Source: Candidatus Zixiibacteriota bacterium (GTDB taxonomy: Bacteria; Zixibacteria; MSB-5A5; JAABVY01; JAHJOQ01). From it: DNA of 8,790 nucleotides. Each line of letters begins with the position of its first letter. Position 1 is the first letter of the stretch. The notes under the pieces are model-generated. The model did no database searches and was not told the origin of the DNA. It worked only from the letters and a program-made list of their open reading frames with translations. Of the stretch, positions 1-5,832 are shown one piece after another. The stretch lies in assembly GCA_024275215.1 (NCBI GenBank), contig JAJRZO010000485.1, forward strand, positions 1-8,790, in the 5' to 3' direction. Position numbers and translations under genes: made by a program.

Positions 1-432
1 AGGGCTTCTTCTGAGATCGAGGTATCTATATGTCAGGCGCAATTCTTCGCTGGCGTCAGGTTCATCGTCGAGCATAAACGGCAGGACATCCGATTCCGAG
101 AGAATCGCAAGATCATGCGCCTCAAGCTCAATTTCACCTGTCGGCATATCGGGATTGATCATTCCATCAGGTCTCGGAACAATCTCACCAGTGACTGAAA
201 TAACAAATTCAAAGCGGAGTTTACCCGCGAGTTTCATCAATTCGGCGTCAATCGTTTCCGGACGAAAGACGACCTGCATCACACCATAGCGGTCCCGCAA
301 GTCGATGAATATCAGTCCGCCATGATCACGACGGGCATTGACCCATCCGTTCAGAGTGACAGTATTTCCCTTGTCAGCAATCGACAGTTCGCCGCAGGTG
401 TGTGTTCGTTTCAGTTCGCTGAATGGTCTCAT
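1..432 (-). CDS. aspS: Aspartyl-tRNA synthetase, N-terminal part (cut by window edge)
   Basis: This gene encodes the cytoplasmic enzyme that charges tRNA with aspartate. The visible 144 residues start at ATG 432-430 (MRPFSELKRTHTCGEL) and run off the left edge still in frame. They cover the N-terminal OB-fold anticodon-binding domain, with GWVNARRDHGG at about 29-39 and FIDLRDRYGVMQVVF at about 42-56. The start of the bacterial-type catalytic core follows, with YRYLDLRR at about 135-142. The class II catalytic motifs lie outside the window. An AGAGAGG Shine-Dalgarno sequence about 10 bases upstream supports the start. The VanZ-like gene ends 62 bp upstream on the same strand, so the two may be co-transcribed. 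The residue that is Leu in the E. coli enzyme is His here (H37), and Gly sits at position 90. Both are associated with non-discriminating enzymes that also charge tRNA-Asn; this is inference. The identification itself is secure. Confidence 0.95.
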   Translation of the reverse strand, partial: MRPFSELKRTHTCGELSIADKGNTVTLNGWVNARRDHGGLIFIDLRDRYGVMQVVFRPETIDAELMKLAGKLRFEFVISVTGEIVPRPDGMINPDMPTGEIELEAHDLAILSESDVLPFMLDDEPDASEELRLTYRYLDLRRSP

Positions 433-494
433 ATACTCAAAACCTCTCTGACGCTTGAATCAGGCGGACATAATAGCGCCGTGTCCCCGAAAAA

Positions 495-908
495 TCAAGG
501 ATTCTGTATTTTCTTTCGACTCAATGGACGGATAAGTAAATAGATAATCCCCATTATAATGATAGCGAATACAGTTCCACTGACATCTGCGAGCCAGTCG
601 CTGAACTGGGATGCACGTCCCGGTATGTAAATCTGATGAAGTTCATCGATTGCACCGATTGCTGAACCGATCATCAGTGTAAGCAGCGCACGTCCTGAGA
701 ATGCTCTCAATTTCGGCCAGAACCCGAAAGCTCGAAAAAGTAACAATGCAAGGCCGGTGTATTCGATGAAATGATATACTTTATCTTCCCATGAAATTCC
801 AAGATGTGGTGGAATCAGACTTGGTACAGATGATAGTGTGAATACTATCGCCAGATAGATCAACACAGGCAGGATTTTCGACAGGAATTGTTTTGTGCTT
901 TCTTTCAT
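495..908 (-). CDS. VanZ-like family small integral membrane protein
   Basis: This 137-residue protein has about four predicted membrane segments, near residues 12-30, 46-62, 73-90 and 110-127. It carries the VanZ-like signature: DKVYHFIEYTGLALLL at about 42-57, then DELHQIYIPGRASQFSDWLADVSGT at about 88-112, including the D-E-x-H-Q and GR...D...D...G residues typical of the family. The family is named after VanZ, which gives low-level teicoplanin resistance, but most chromosomal members are uncharacterised, so no resistance role is claimed. The ATG at 908-906 gives a normal start. The purine run next to it (GCGAAAG) is too close to be a good ribosome binding site, and the better AGAGG lies about 17 bases away, so translation initiation may be weak. 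A promoter candidate lies at 968-995. aspS follows 62 bp downstream on the same strand. Confidence 0.88.
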   Translation of the reverse strand: MKESTKQFLSKILPVLIYLAIVFTLSSVPSLIPPHLGISWEDKVYHFIEYTGLALLLFRAFGFWPKLRAFSGRALLTLMIGSAIGAIDELHQIYIPGRASQFSDWLADVSGTVFAIIIMGIIYLLIRPLSRKKIQNP

Positions 909-967
909 CTTTCGCCGAAGATAACCTCTGGATAATATTACGCAAGCGGCATTCTTCAGTGAATCAT

Positions 968-995
968 ATTATAGATACAGCCACCACCATCACAA
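968..995 (-). promoter_or_regulatory. Candidate sigma70-type promoter for the VanZ-like gene
   Basis: Read on the minus strand, TTGTGA (995-990) is followed by a 16-base spacer and a perfect TATAAT (973-968). This predicts transcription starting near 961 and a leader of about 53 bases before the VanZ-like ATG at 908. The -10 box is strong and the -35 box matches four of six positions. The assignment rests on motif match and position only. Confidence 0.45.
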
Positions 996-1107
996 GGCAT
1001 CCCCGGAAGCTTGTTAAGAGGGTCGATATCTGTTGTTTGTGTTATCATGAGGATTCCGCCAGCCGGACAACATGGCGATCACATATATATTCATGGAGAC
1101 AAGTCAC

Positions 1108-1248
1108 CGTCATCCCTGCGAAGGCAGGTGCCCAGAGCCTTCAATTAGATCACGCGCATTTCCAAATTACAAACATCTATTTCGTTTTAACTTCCAGGCT
1201 CTCGCCTTTTGCAACCGGCTCTGGATTCCTGCCTTCGCAGGAATGACG
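1108..1248. repeat. REPIN-like element: two REP copies in inverted orientation
   Basis: The left arm (1108-1139) and the reverse complement of the right arm (1217-1248) match at 28 of 32 positions by direct comparison, with 77 bases between them. Each arm contains its own short hairpin, CCTGC-GAAG-GCAGG, and reads outward as CGTCAT(T/C)CCTGCG. This is the widely scattered bacterial palindromic repeat whose read-through translations give IPAFAGMT and CEGRNPE. Two inverted REPs about 100 bp apart match the REPIN architecture, which in known cases is mobilised by RAYT (IS200-like Y1) transposases. No RAYT gene is present here. The element is best seen as a non-autonomous repeat that landed in the spacer upstream of the methyltransferase. 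Confidence 0.8.
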
Positions 1249-1330
1249 ATAAAAACGCAGGTGTGACGAATAAAACACAAGTGTGGTAATCAGGAACACA
1301 GGCGTGACGGTCAAAAACGCAGGTGTAACG
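1235..1330 (+). repeat. Degenerate 20-21 bp tandem repeat array, about 4.7 units
   Basis: Units begin at about 1235, 1255, 1275, 1296 and 1317. Each carries a version of the core CGCAGGTGTGACG followed by an A-rich stretch: CGCAGGAATGACG, CGCAGGTGTGACG, CACAAGTGTGGTA, CACAGGCGTGACG, CGCAGGTGTAACG. The first unit is the outer end of the right-hand REP arm, so the array appears to be a diverged extension of the REP terminus. The last unit is only partly recognisable. There are no unique spacers, so this is not a CRISPR. Confidence 0.7.
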
Positions 1331-1424
1331 TATACTATGGGGCAACATGTCATCCACCGATGCAGAATCCTTGCGATAACAATGATCGACAAATATCGGT
1401 TTCTTAACAGATACCGTGCGGAAG

Positions 1425-1439
1425 GTGATCTTTGATCAC
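1425..1439. promoter_or_regulatory. Perfect palindrome, candidate operator upstream of the methyltransferase promoter
   Basis: GTGATC-TTT-GATCAC is a perfect inverted repeat with 6-base arms and a 3-base centre. It ends 41 bases before the -35 box at 1481, a usual place for an activator site. It loosely resembles CRP/FNR-family half sites (GTGA...TCAC), but the spacing is one base off the CRP pattern. A regulatory role is inferred from symmetry and position. Confidence 0.35.
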
Positions 1440-1480
1440 ATAAAATGCTGTCAGATTCATATCAGAGTCAGTATTGTTCT

Positions 1481-1509
1481 TTGACTGCTATTATGTTTTG
1501 CAGTATCAT
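1481..1509 (+). promoter_or_regulatory. Probable sigma70-type promoter for the methyltransferase
   Basis: TTGACT (1481-1486), a 17-base spacer and TATCAT (1504-1509) match the consensus at five of six positions in each box with ideal spacing. The predicted start near 1516 gives a leader of about 78 bases before the methyltransferase start. This is the best promoter-like sequence I found in the window. Confidence 0.6.
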
Positions 1510-1593
1510 TGACGATTAGAAAGCTATGAACTCGATCACAACAGATCAACTACAGTATCAGAATATATCCGCAGGTCTGTTCTGAAAGCGTTG

Positions 1594-2355
1594 ATGACTA
1601 TGAGTATGAGAGATTATTTAGAAGGAATATCATTCAAGCTGCAAAAGATTATCACGCCTGACTTGCGACCAGTGTATCTCCTTTTCGAGGATGTTATTCG
1701 TGAGATTGTCTCAAACGAAACCGCATGGCTCGATCTGGGTTGTGGACACAAACTGCTCGCGCCGTGGCGGAAGAAAGAGGAAATCCAACTTGTCGAAAAT
1801 GCCGGATTTGTAGCCGGGATCGATCCAAATTTCGATTCACTGAGTCAGCACGCGACAATCCATAACAGGGCGCAGGCTACGGTTGCAAATCTGCCGTTCA
1901 GAGACTCAACATTTGATGTTGTTACTGCCAATATGGTGGTTGAACATCTCTCAAAACCTGAAGACCAGTTCAGGGAGATTTACAGGATATTGAAACCGGG
2001 TGGAATGTTTGTTTTCCTGACTCCAAACTCAAAAAATCCACTCGTTTCGCTTGCCCGACTTATACCGGATTCGGTCAAATTGCGATTGGTCAACCTGATC
2101 GAGGGGCGATCAGAATCAGATGTGTATCCTACTTATTATCATGTAAACAAGCGCGATGACATCCGGAGAATCGCATCTGATTCCGGTTTTGAGAAAGCAG
2201 ATGTCACTATGTCAGTAACATCGCCTGAGTTTCTTATTATACCTCCCCTTGCCTTTCTGGAACTTCTTTGTATTCGCATACTTATGATGCGGCCATTTGC
2301 ATCATACAGATCAAACATAATCGCTATATGCAGAAAATCGGCTGGTAGCAGTTGA
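1594..2355 (+). CDS. Class I SAM-dependent methyltransferase (Methyltransf_11-like)
   Basis: This protein of about 253 residues transfers a methyl group from S-adenosylmethionine to an unknown acceptor. The Rossmann-type core shows motif I LDLGCGHK (about 47-54), an acidic residue after the second strand in GIDPNF (D77), NLPFRDSTFDVVTANMVVEHL (about 99-119) and the post-motif RILKPGGMFVFLTPN (about 131-145). The fold matches the UbiE/Methyltransf_11 group; the substrate cannot be read from sequence. Residues about 213-232 are hydrophobic (FLIIPPLAFLELLCIRILMM), suggesting a substrate tunnel or membrane contact, as in lipid or glycan-linked methyltransferases. Start choice is uncertain: TTG 1591 and ATGs at 1594, 1600 and 1606 are all in frame. 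ATG 1594 is taken because GAAAG lies six bases upstream. It is the only plus-strand gene here, with its own promoter at 1481, and it converges on the Nudix gene. Confidence 0.88.
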   Translation: MTMSMRDYLEGISFKLQKIITPDLRPVYLLFEDVIREIVSNETAWLDLGCGHKLLAPWRKKEEIQLVENAGFVAGIDPNFDSLSQHATIHNRAQATVANLPFRDSTFDVVTANMVVEHLSKPEDQFREIYRILKPGGMFVFLTPNSKNPLVSLARLIPDSVKLRLVNLIEGRSESDVYPTYYHVNKRDDIRRIASDSGFEKADVTMSVTSPEFLIIPPLAFLELLCIRILMMRPFASYRSNIIAICRKSAGSS

Positions 2356-2413
2356 ACACCGGGCATCTTCCGCTATGATCATATCCGTCACTGTCTCAAT
2401 AAGTGCTGGGAAA

Positions 2414-2491
2414 AGCCTGTCGGCTCGCACTGGAGCTATGAAGAGCGTGCGCGAACAAGGGAATATTGGCACACATGCTCACCGACAGGCT
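2414..2491 (-). terminator. Long-loop inverted repeat 3' of the Nudix gene, possible terminator or structured RNA
   Basis: A perfect 10-bp inverted repeat, AGCCTGTCGG (2414-2423) and CCGACAGGCT (2482-2491), encloses 58 bases. Inside it a 5-bp stem CGCAC/GTGCG pairs 2426-2430 with 2447-2451, so the minus-strand RNA could form a branched structure. On that strand the closing arm runs into TTTTCCC, a short U tract suited to a weak terminator about 70 bases past the Nudix stop. The loop is far longer than in an ordinary intrinsic terminator, so it may instead be a mobile palindromic element or a small structured RNA. Confidence 0.35.
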
Positions 2492-2497
2492 ATGTTC

Positions 2498-2567
2498 CTC
2501 CCATCCCTTACCAGACTCCATTCCCTGCGTGATTGATAATAGATGGGAGTGACAGAATCGGTCACTC
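2498..2567 (-). other. Two overlapping, mutually exclusive stems at the Nudix 3' end
   Basis: On the minus strand, GAGTGAC (2567-2561, overlapping the Nudix TGA stop) can pair with GTCACTC (2553-2547) around a 7-base loop. CTCCCATC (2549-2542) can pair with GATGGGAG (2505-2498) around 36 bases. The stems share bases 2547-2549, so full forms of both cannot exist together. Neither is followed by a U tract. The pairings are perfect by inspection; their function is unknown. Confidence 0.4.
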
Positions 2568-3131
2568 AAAATTGCGGGAATTCAAAATATCAAGAACTTT
2601 ATCCTGCAGGAAAGCCCTGTAGTGAAAGCCGCCCTTATCGCTTGCAAGCATCATCTTTCTGAAATGAGTGAAAGAATCAATATCTGCAAGACTGACTTCG
2701 CGGATTTCTCTGGTATCCTGTGGTATCAGATCACCTGAGAGATAGTCGGCAAGAAAAACATAACTTGTCCATGCAACAGTCTCAGATTCTGAGTAGAATT
2801 CAACTTCAGACCGGAGAATATATCTGACCAGTTCAATTTGACAGCCTGTCTCTTCCAAAGCTTCTCTCGTTGCACCACGTACAAAATCCTCATCGGGATT
2901 GATACCCCCTGAAGGCGCTCGATACAGTCCTTTGGGATAGAAATGTTTGGCGTTGACAATATACTGGTCATCTTTCCTGATGAAAAGTGTGACGTCATGG
3001 CTGCGACCATGCTTCTGACTTGCCTTGAGTCCCTCGAATTCATTCGGATTCATTTCAAAGCGAGAACTGATCACTTCAGGCGTACCGTAGATTTGCTCTA
3101 TTCGCCCTATTGTTTCGGCTGTAAGATACAC
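2562..3131 (-). CDS. Nudix hydrolase
   Basis: This 189-residue protein should hydrolyse a nucleoside diphosphate linked to another group, in the cytoplasm, using Mg2+. A complete Nudix box GX5EX7REUXEEXGU lies at residues 75-97: G75, E81, R89-E90, E93-E94 and G96, with the metal-binding glutamates E90, E93 and E94 in place. A 45-residue N-terminal lead (MYLTAETIGRIEQIYG...) precedes the first core strand (DVTLFIRKDDQYIV). This, with a C-terminal tail of acidic helices, differs from the MutT minimum. The substrate is not assignable; the extra signature of CoA pyrophosphatases is not seen. The start is GTG 3131-3129, supported by GAGGA 8 bases upstream, placed in the 15-bp gap after the acyl-CoA dehydrogenase stop. 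The gene is therefore probably the second cistron of that transcript. Confidence 0.9.
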   Translation of the reverse strand: MYLTAETIGRIEQIYGTPEVISSRFEMNPNEFEGLKASQKHGRSHDVTLFIRKDDQYIVNAKHFYPKGLYRAPSGGINPDEDFVRGATREALEETGCQIELVRYILRSEVEFYSESETVAWTSYVFLADYLSGDLIPQDTREIREVSLADIDSFTHFRKMMLASDKGGFHYRAFLQDKVLDILNSRNFE

Positions 3132-3146
3132 AATATCGTCCTCAAA

Positions 3147-4349
3147 TCACTCCTCGTATGCGGGCAGGGGACATCTCACTTCTTTGTCTGCTCTGAAACC
3201 GAGCAAATAATCAGCCTGCATCAGTTTGTGAATCTCCCTCGTGCCCTCGTAGATTGCAGCGCCTTTCGCATTGCGAAAATACCGCTCCACAGGGTACTCA
3301 TCGGAGTAACCATAAGCTCCGTGAATCTGTACCGCGTTGTACGCCGCTTTCTCAGCCTGATCCGTACAGAACCATTTTGCAAGAGATGTCTCTCTCGTCG
3401 CTCTTGTCCCGATATTGCGAAGCCATCCGGCCTTGAGCCAGAGCAATCTCCCGGCTTCGTAACCATAGACCATTTCCGCGAACATTTCTTTAACAAGCTG
3501 GTGATGATCGATCGACTGCTGAAATGTTTTTCGAGTCGAAGCATATTCTTTGCATGTATCCATACATGCTCTGATCAATCCTGTCGATCCTGCTGCAACA
3601 GTGTAACGCCCGCTGTCGAGACATGCCATCGCGATCTTGAAGCCCTCGCCTTCGTGCCCGAGCAGGTTTTCTTCGGGTACTTCGGTATCCTGCAGTGAAA
3701 TCCATCCGGTGTTGCCTGCTCGAACACCGAGTTTTCCGTGAATGGATCCGGTTGTGACACCCGAAAAACCACGTTCAACTATGAATGCTGAGATACCCGA
3801 ATGATCCCGATTGTTTTTCTTCACATTATCTGTCCACGCGAAAATCAGGAAGTTGTCGGCAACATCGGCTAACGATATCCACATCTTTTCGCCATTAAGG
3901 ATATATTTACCGCCATGTTTTTCTGCCGTCGAAAGTATCCCGACAGCATCCGATCCTGCGGCAGGTTCTGTCAGACCGAATGTCCCGATCTTCTCACCTT
4001 TCGCCTGTGGAATAAGATATTTCTCCTTTTGAAGATCATTTCCCCAGGAATAGAGAGTCATTGAATTAAGTCCTGTGTGAACAGAGAATATCACACGAGC
4101 CGATGTATCCACATATTCCATCTCCTCGCATACAAGACCGAGCGAGATATAATCCATCCCCATCCCGCCGTATTTTTCCGGGATACATACTCCGAGCAAA
4201 TCGGCATCCTTCAGATAACTGATGAAATCAGGGTCATGCGCCCCGGATCGATCCAGTTCAGCGATTTTGGGTTTCAGGTACTTATTCACAACATCTCTCG
4301 CCAGTTCCGCTACTATTCTGTGATCTTCGGTGAATTCAAAGTCGATCAT
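3147..4349 (-). CDS. Acyl-CoA dehydrogenase (FAD-dependent)
   Basis: This 400-residue flavoenzyme oxidises an acyl-CoA to the 2,3-enoyl-CoA and passes electrons to electron-transfer flavoprotein; it is cytoplasmic. All three family domains are present. The N-terminal helical domain covers about 1-120, with FEFTEDHRIVAELARDVV near the start. The beta domain carries GTFGLTEPAAGSDA (about 122-135) and NGEKMWISLAD (about 152-162). The C-terminal helical domain carries LDSGRYTVAAGSTG, QIHGAYGYSDEYPVERYFRN (about 341-360) and IYEGTREIH (366-374), where E368 is at the usual catalytic-base position. Length is normal or slightly long. The sequence reads like the short-chain/glutaryl-CoA branch, but chain length is not assignable. 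The usual R-x-x-F-G reads RKTFQ here. ATG 4349 is chosen over an in-frame TTG at 4388 because GAGGAG lies 7 bases upstream and the predicted transcript starts near 4380. No EtfAB or other beta-oxidation gene is in view. Confidence 0.95.
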   Translation of the reverse strand: MIDFEFTEDHRIVAELARDVVNKYLKPKIAELDRSGAHDPDFISYLKDADLLGVCIPEKYGGMGMDYISLGLVCEEMEYVDTSARVIFSVHTGLNSMTLYSWGNDLQKEKYLIPQAKGEKIGTFGLTEPAAGSDAVGILSTAEKHGGKYILNGEKMWISLADVADNFLIFAWTDNVKKNNRDHSGISAFIVERGFSGVTTGSIHGKLGVRAGNTGWISLQDTEVPEENLLGHEGEGFKIAMACLDSGRYTVAAGSTGLIRACMDTCKEYASTRKTFQQSIDHHQLVKEMFAEMVYGYEAGRLLWLKAGWLRNIGTRATRETSLAKWFCTDQAEKAAYNAVQIHGAYGYSDEYPVERYFRNAKGAAIYEGTREIHKLMQADYLLGFRADKEVRCPLPAYEE

Positions 4350-4386
4350 ATTATTGCTCCTCGGTTTCGTCAAGATTCCGGGAGTC

Positions 4387-4414
4387 AATATAACTCACTT
4401 TGAATCGAATTCAA
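4387..4414 (-). promoter_or_regulatory. Probable promoter of the acyl-CoA dehydrogenase/Nudix operon
   Basis: On the minus strand TTGAAT (4414-4409), a 16-base spacer and TATATT (4392-4387) form a sigma70-like promoter, matching four and five of six positions. Transcription would start near 4380, giving a leader of about 30 bases with GAGGAG before ATG 4349. The promoter lies in the 103-bp gap after the beta-helix gene, so the dehydrogenase is probably transcribed independently of it. Confidence 0.5.
4400..4414. promoter_or_regulatory. Perfect palindrome over the -35 box, candidate repressor operator
   Basis: TTGAAT-CGA-ATTCAA is a perfect inverted repeat with 6-base arms and a 3-base centre. 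One arm is the proposed -35 box, so a protein bound here would block RNA polymerase. Its TGAAT...ATTCA layout recalls the operators of TetR-type FadR in Bacillus, which control fatty-acid degradation genes and respond to acyl-CoA. That comparison is from memory and the spacing differs, so the regulator is unknown. Confidence 0.4.
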
Positions 4415-4452
4415 TTGCTTTGGGAACTATGAAGCGCAGAATTGACACGTAA

Positions 4453-5649
4453 TTAGTTGGAGCACTGCTCCGGCCCGCCCTTGAAAATATAGTTTACGAA
4501 CCTTGATATGTCGATGAGGTTCGTCTTTCCGTCGCAGTTCCAGTCTCCCGCATTCAATGGGCATGGTGCGGGACCATTCAGGTACACATACTCGATCAGC
4601 CTGACCACATCATCGATGTCGATTATATCGTCATTCGTGTAATCCCCAACCAGATACAGAGTCTCCAGAGGTCCGATGTCGGTATGGGAGCTTCCGTATT
4701 CCGGATCGGGATTCGTACCGCTGCCGGCGTCGATCACGGAAGATGAACAAAGAACCGTATAGTTGAAGCCGTCTAAGTCAGAAACCATAGGGTCTCTGAA
4801 GATATTGAAAAAGCTGTCGCAGGGGATTCCGTTGAAATTAAAACAGCAGGTGGTGTCACCTATTGCCGAACCTGTATCTCCAATATCTCCGCCGGAATTG
4901 TCCCAGAAGCTGTTGTATTGAATCAAGGTGTTAGGATCATCACAGAAAATTCCACCTACATCTTCTCCCTGATTCCACAGGATGATATTGTCAGTGAAAA
5001 CCGATCCGGGACTTCCGATCGCTCTGACCGCGCCACCTGTAGCTGATGCGCTGTTCGACACAATCATATTGTCTGATATAAATGCAGACGCTGCTTCGAG
5101 GTCTATGCCCCCTCCGTTTGCGGACATATTGCCGATAATAAGGTTTTTTTCGATTATCGGAGAACTGTTATACACAGCTATCCCGCCGCCGCATGTCGCG
5201 GTGTTGGTCGTGATGATATTGTACTTGATCACGGGAGAAGCCTGGTTATCTATCAACACTCCGCCACCAGCGTATCGATTCCCCATGAAAGTTCCGACTC
5301 CTCCAAAAATCGTAAGACCAGAGATGACAACACCCTCGGACTGCTCGCCAATGACCGTGATCGCACTTGCCTGTTCCGGATCGATGGGACTCGATCCATC
5401 GATAATAGTTTGTGACATTGTCTCGAACGATTGATCGAACACGAAATAACTCAACAGAGAGATTCGCTTGTTTTCAATAACTATGTTTTCAATGTAATGT
5501 CCGGGCGAGATGAGAATTGTGTCCCCGTCCTGAGCCTCAAATATGGCAGCCGAGATTTCAGACTTGTCCTGAGGAACAGAAATCGTTTCTGCAGTGGTAA
5601 TCCCCCCAATGAGCAGAGCAAGGAGCAAAACAGCCAAACATTTTTTCAT
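4453..5649 (-). CDS. Secreted right-handed beta-helix protein with C-terminal dockerin-like repeats
   Basis: This 398-residue predicted exported protein begins MKKCLAVLLLALLIGG with probable signal-peptidase cleavage after TTA (about residue 20). Residues about 25-235 form a parallel beta-helix (PbH1 type): QDGDTILISPGHYIENIVI opens it. Rungs of about 25-26 residues follow, each marked by GGG or GG (about 128, 154, 179, 205, 232) and by N-x-I/S-P-x-I ladders. A closing VIDAGSG...DIGPLET segment lies at about 305-330. Two dockerin type I-like calcium-loop repeats finish it: GDYTNDDIIDIDDVVRLI (about 335-352) and GDWNCDGKTNLIDISRFV (about 368-385), ending in NGPAPCP and GGPEQC. No catalytic site is evident and no cohesin is nearby, so binding or surface display is more likely than cellulosome assembly. 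ATG 5649 is preferred to GTG 5658; ribosome binding is weak for both. No clear terminator follows. Confidence 0.85.
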   Translation of the reverse strand: MKKCLAVLLLALLIGGITTAETISVPQDKSEISAAIFEAQDGDTILISPGHYIENIVIENKRISLLSYFVFDQSFETMSQTIIDGSSPIDPEQASAITVIGEQSEGVVISGLTIFGGVGTFMGNRYAGGGVLIDNQASPVIKYNIITTNTATCGGGIAVYNSSPIIEKNLIIGNMSANGGGIDLEAASAFISDNMIVSNSASATGGAVRAIGSPGSVFTDNIILWNQGEDVGGIFCDDPNTLIQYNSFWDNSGGDIGDTGSAIGDTTCCFNFNGIPCDSFFNIFRDPMVSDLDGFNYTVLCSSSVIDAGSGTNPDPEYGSSHTDIGPLETLYLVGDYTNDDIIDIDDVVRLIEYVYLNGPAPCPLNAGDWNCDGKTNLIDISRFVNYIFKGGPEQCSN

Positions 5650-5832
5650 CACCAACACTCGCGTCAGATCGTGATGTCAATTCCTGAGTTGTCATCTCAA
5701 CAATACGCGGACAACAACTGATGACCCTGTAATTATGTCCGTTTCACAAATTCACAGCCCGGTGCTGACGGGTGGTATGGCGTTCCACTATCTGAAAAGT
5801 AACTATTTTATCTATCTTGTCAAGAATTTTGG

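Larger units (their letters stand above)
909..1593. other. Long intergenic region between divergent genes
   Basis: I find no credible gene in these 685 bases between the divergently transcribed VanZ-like and methyltransferase genes. The open frames here translate into typical REP read-through peptides such as HSCEGRNPE and IPAFAGMT, and have no good ribosome binding sites. What the region holds is a minus-strand promoter (968-995), two inverted REP elements (1108-1248), a degenerate tandem array (1235-1330), a 15-bp palindrome (1425-1439) and a plus-strand promoter (1481-1509). I saw no tRNA or obvious riboswitch. The stretch 1331-1424 contains nothing I can name. Confidence 0.7.

Noticed and set aside
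893..1246. Open frame of 117 codons on the plus strand
   Set aside because: It overlaps the VanZ-like start, runs through both REP arms, has low-complexity unrelated sequence and lacks a ribosome binding site.
1235..1330. Possible CRISPR array
   Set aside because: Units are 20-21 bp, degenerate and directly adjacent, with no unique spacers of constant length and no cas gene nearby.
1177..1392. Open frame with internally repeated residues on the minus strand
   Set aside because: The repetition comes from the REP end and the tandem array; CEGRNPE is a known REP read-through peptide.
1425..1439. Canonical CRP site
   Set aside because: Half sites GTGA and TCAC are separated by 7 bases instead of the 6 expected between TGTGA and TCACA, so only a generic operator is proposed.
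2562..3131. CoA pyrophosphatase assignment from the acyl-CoA dehydrogenase neighbour
   Set aside because: The extra motif that marks CoA-specific Nudix enzymes upstream of the box is not visible.
2943..3698. Open frame of 251 codons on the plus strand
   Set aside because: It lies antisense across the Nudix and acyl-CoA dehydrogenase genes, whose family motifs are complete; it has no recognisable domain.
4350..4388. N-terminal extension of the acyl-CoA dehydrogenase from TTG 4388
   Set aside because: The extension overlaps the -10 box of the likely promoter; the family begins near MIDFEFTEDHR, which has an excellent ribosome binding site.
4453..5649. Cellulosome component
   Set aside because: There is no catalytic glycoside hydrolase domain and no cohesin or scaffoldin in the window; dockerin-like repeats alone are common in FCB-type secreted proteins.
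5659..5832. Promoter for the beta-helix gene using TTGACA at 5823-5818 (minus)
   Set aside because: No convincing -10 box lies 16-18 bases downstream; the AT-rich TAAAAT nearby is only 7 bases away.
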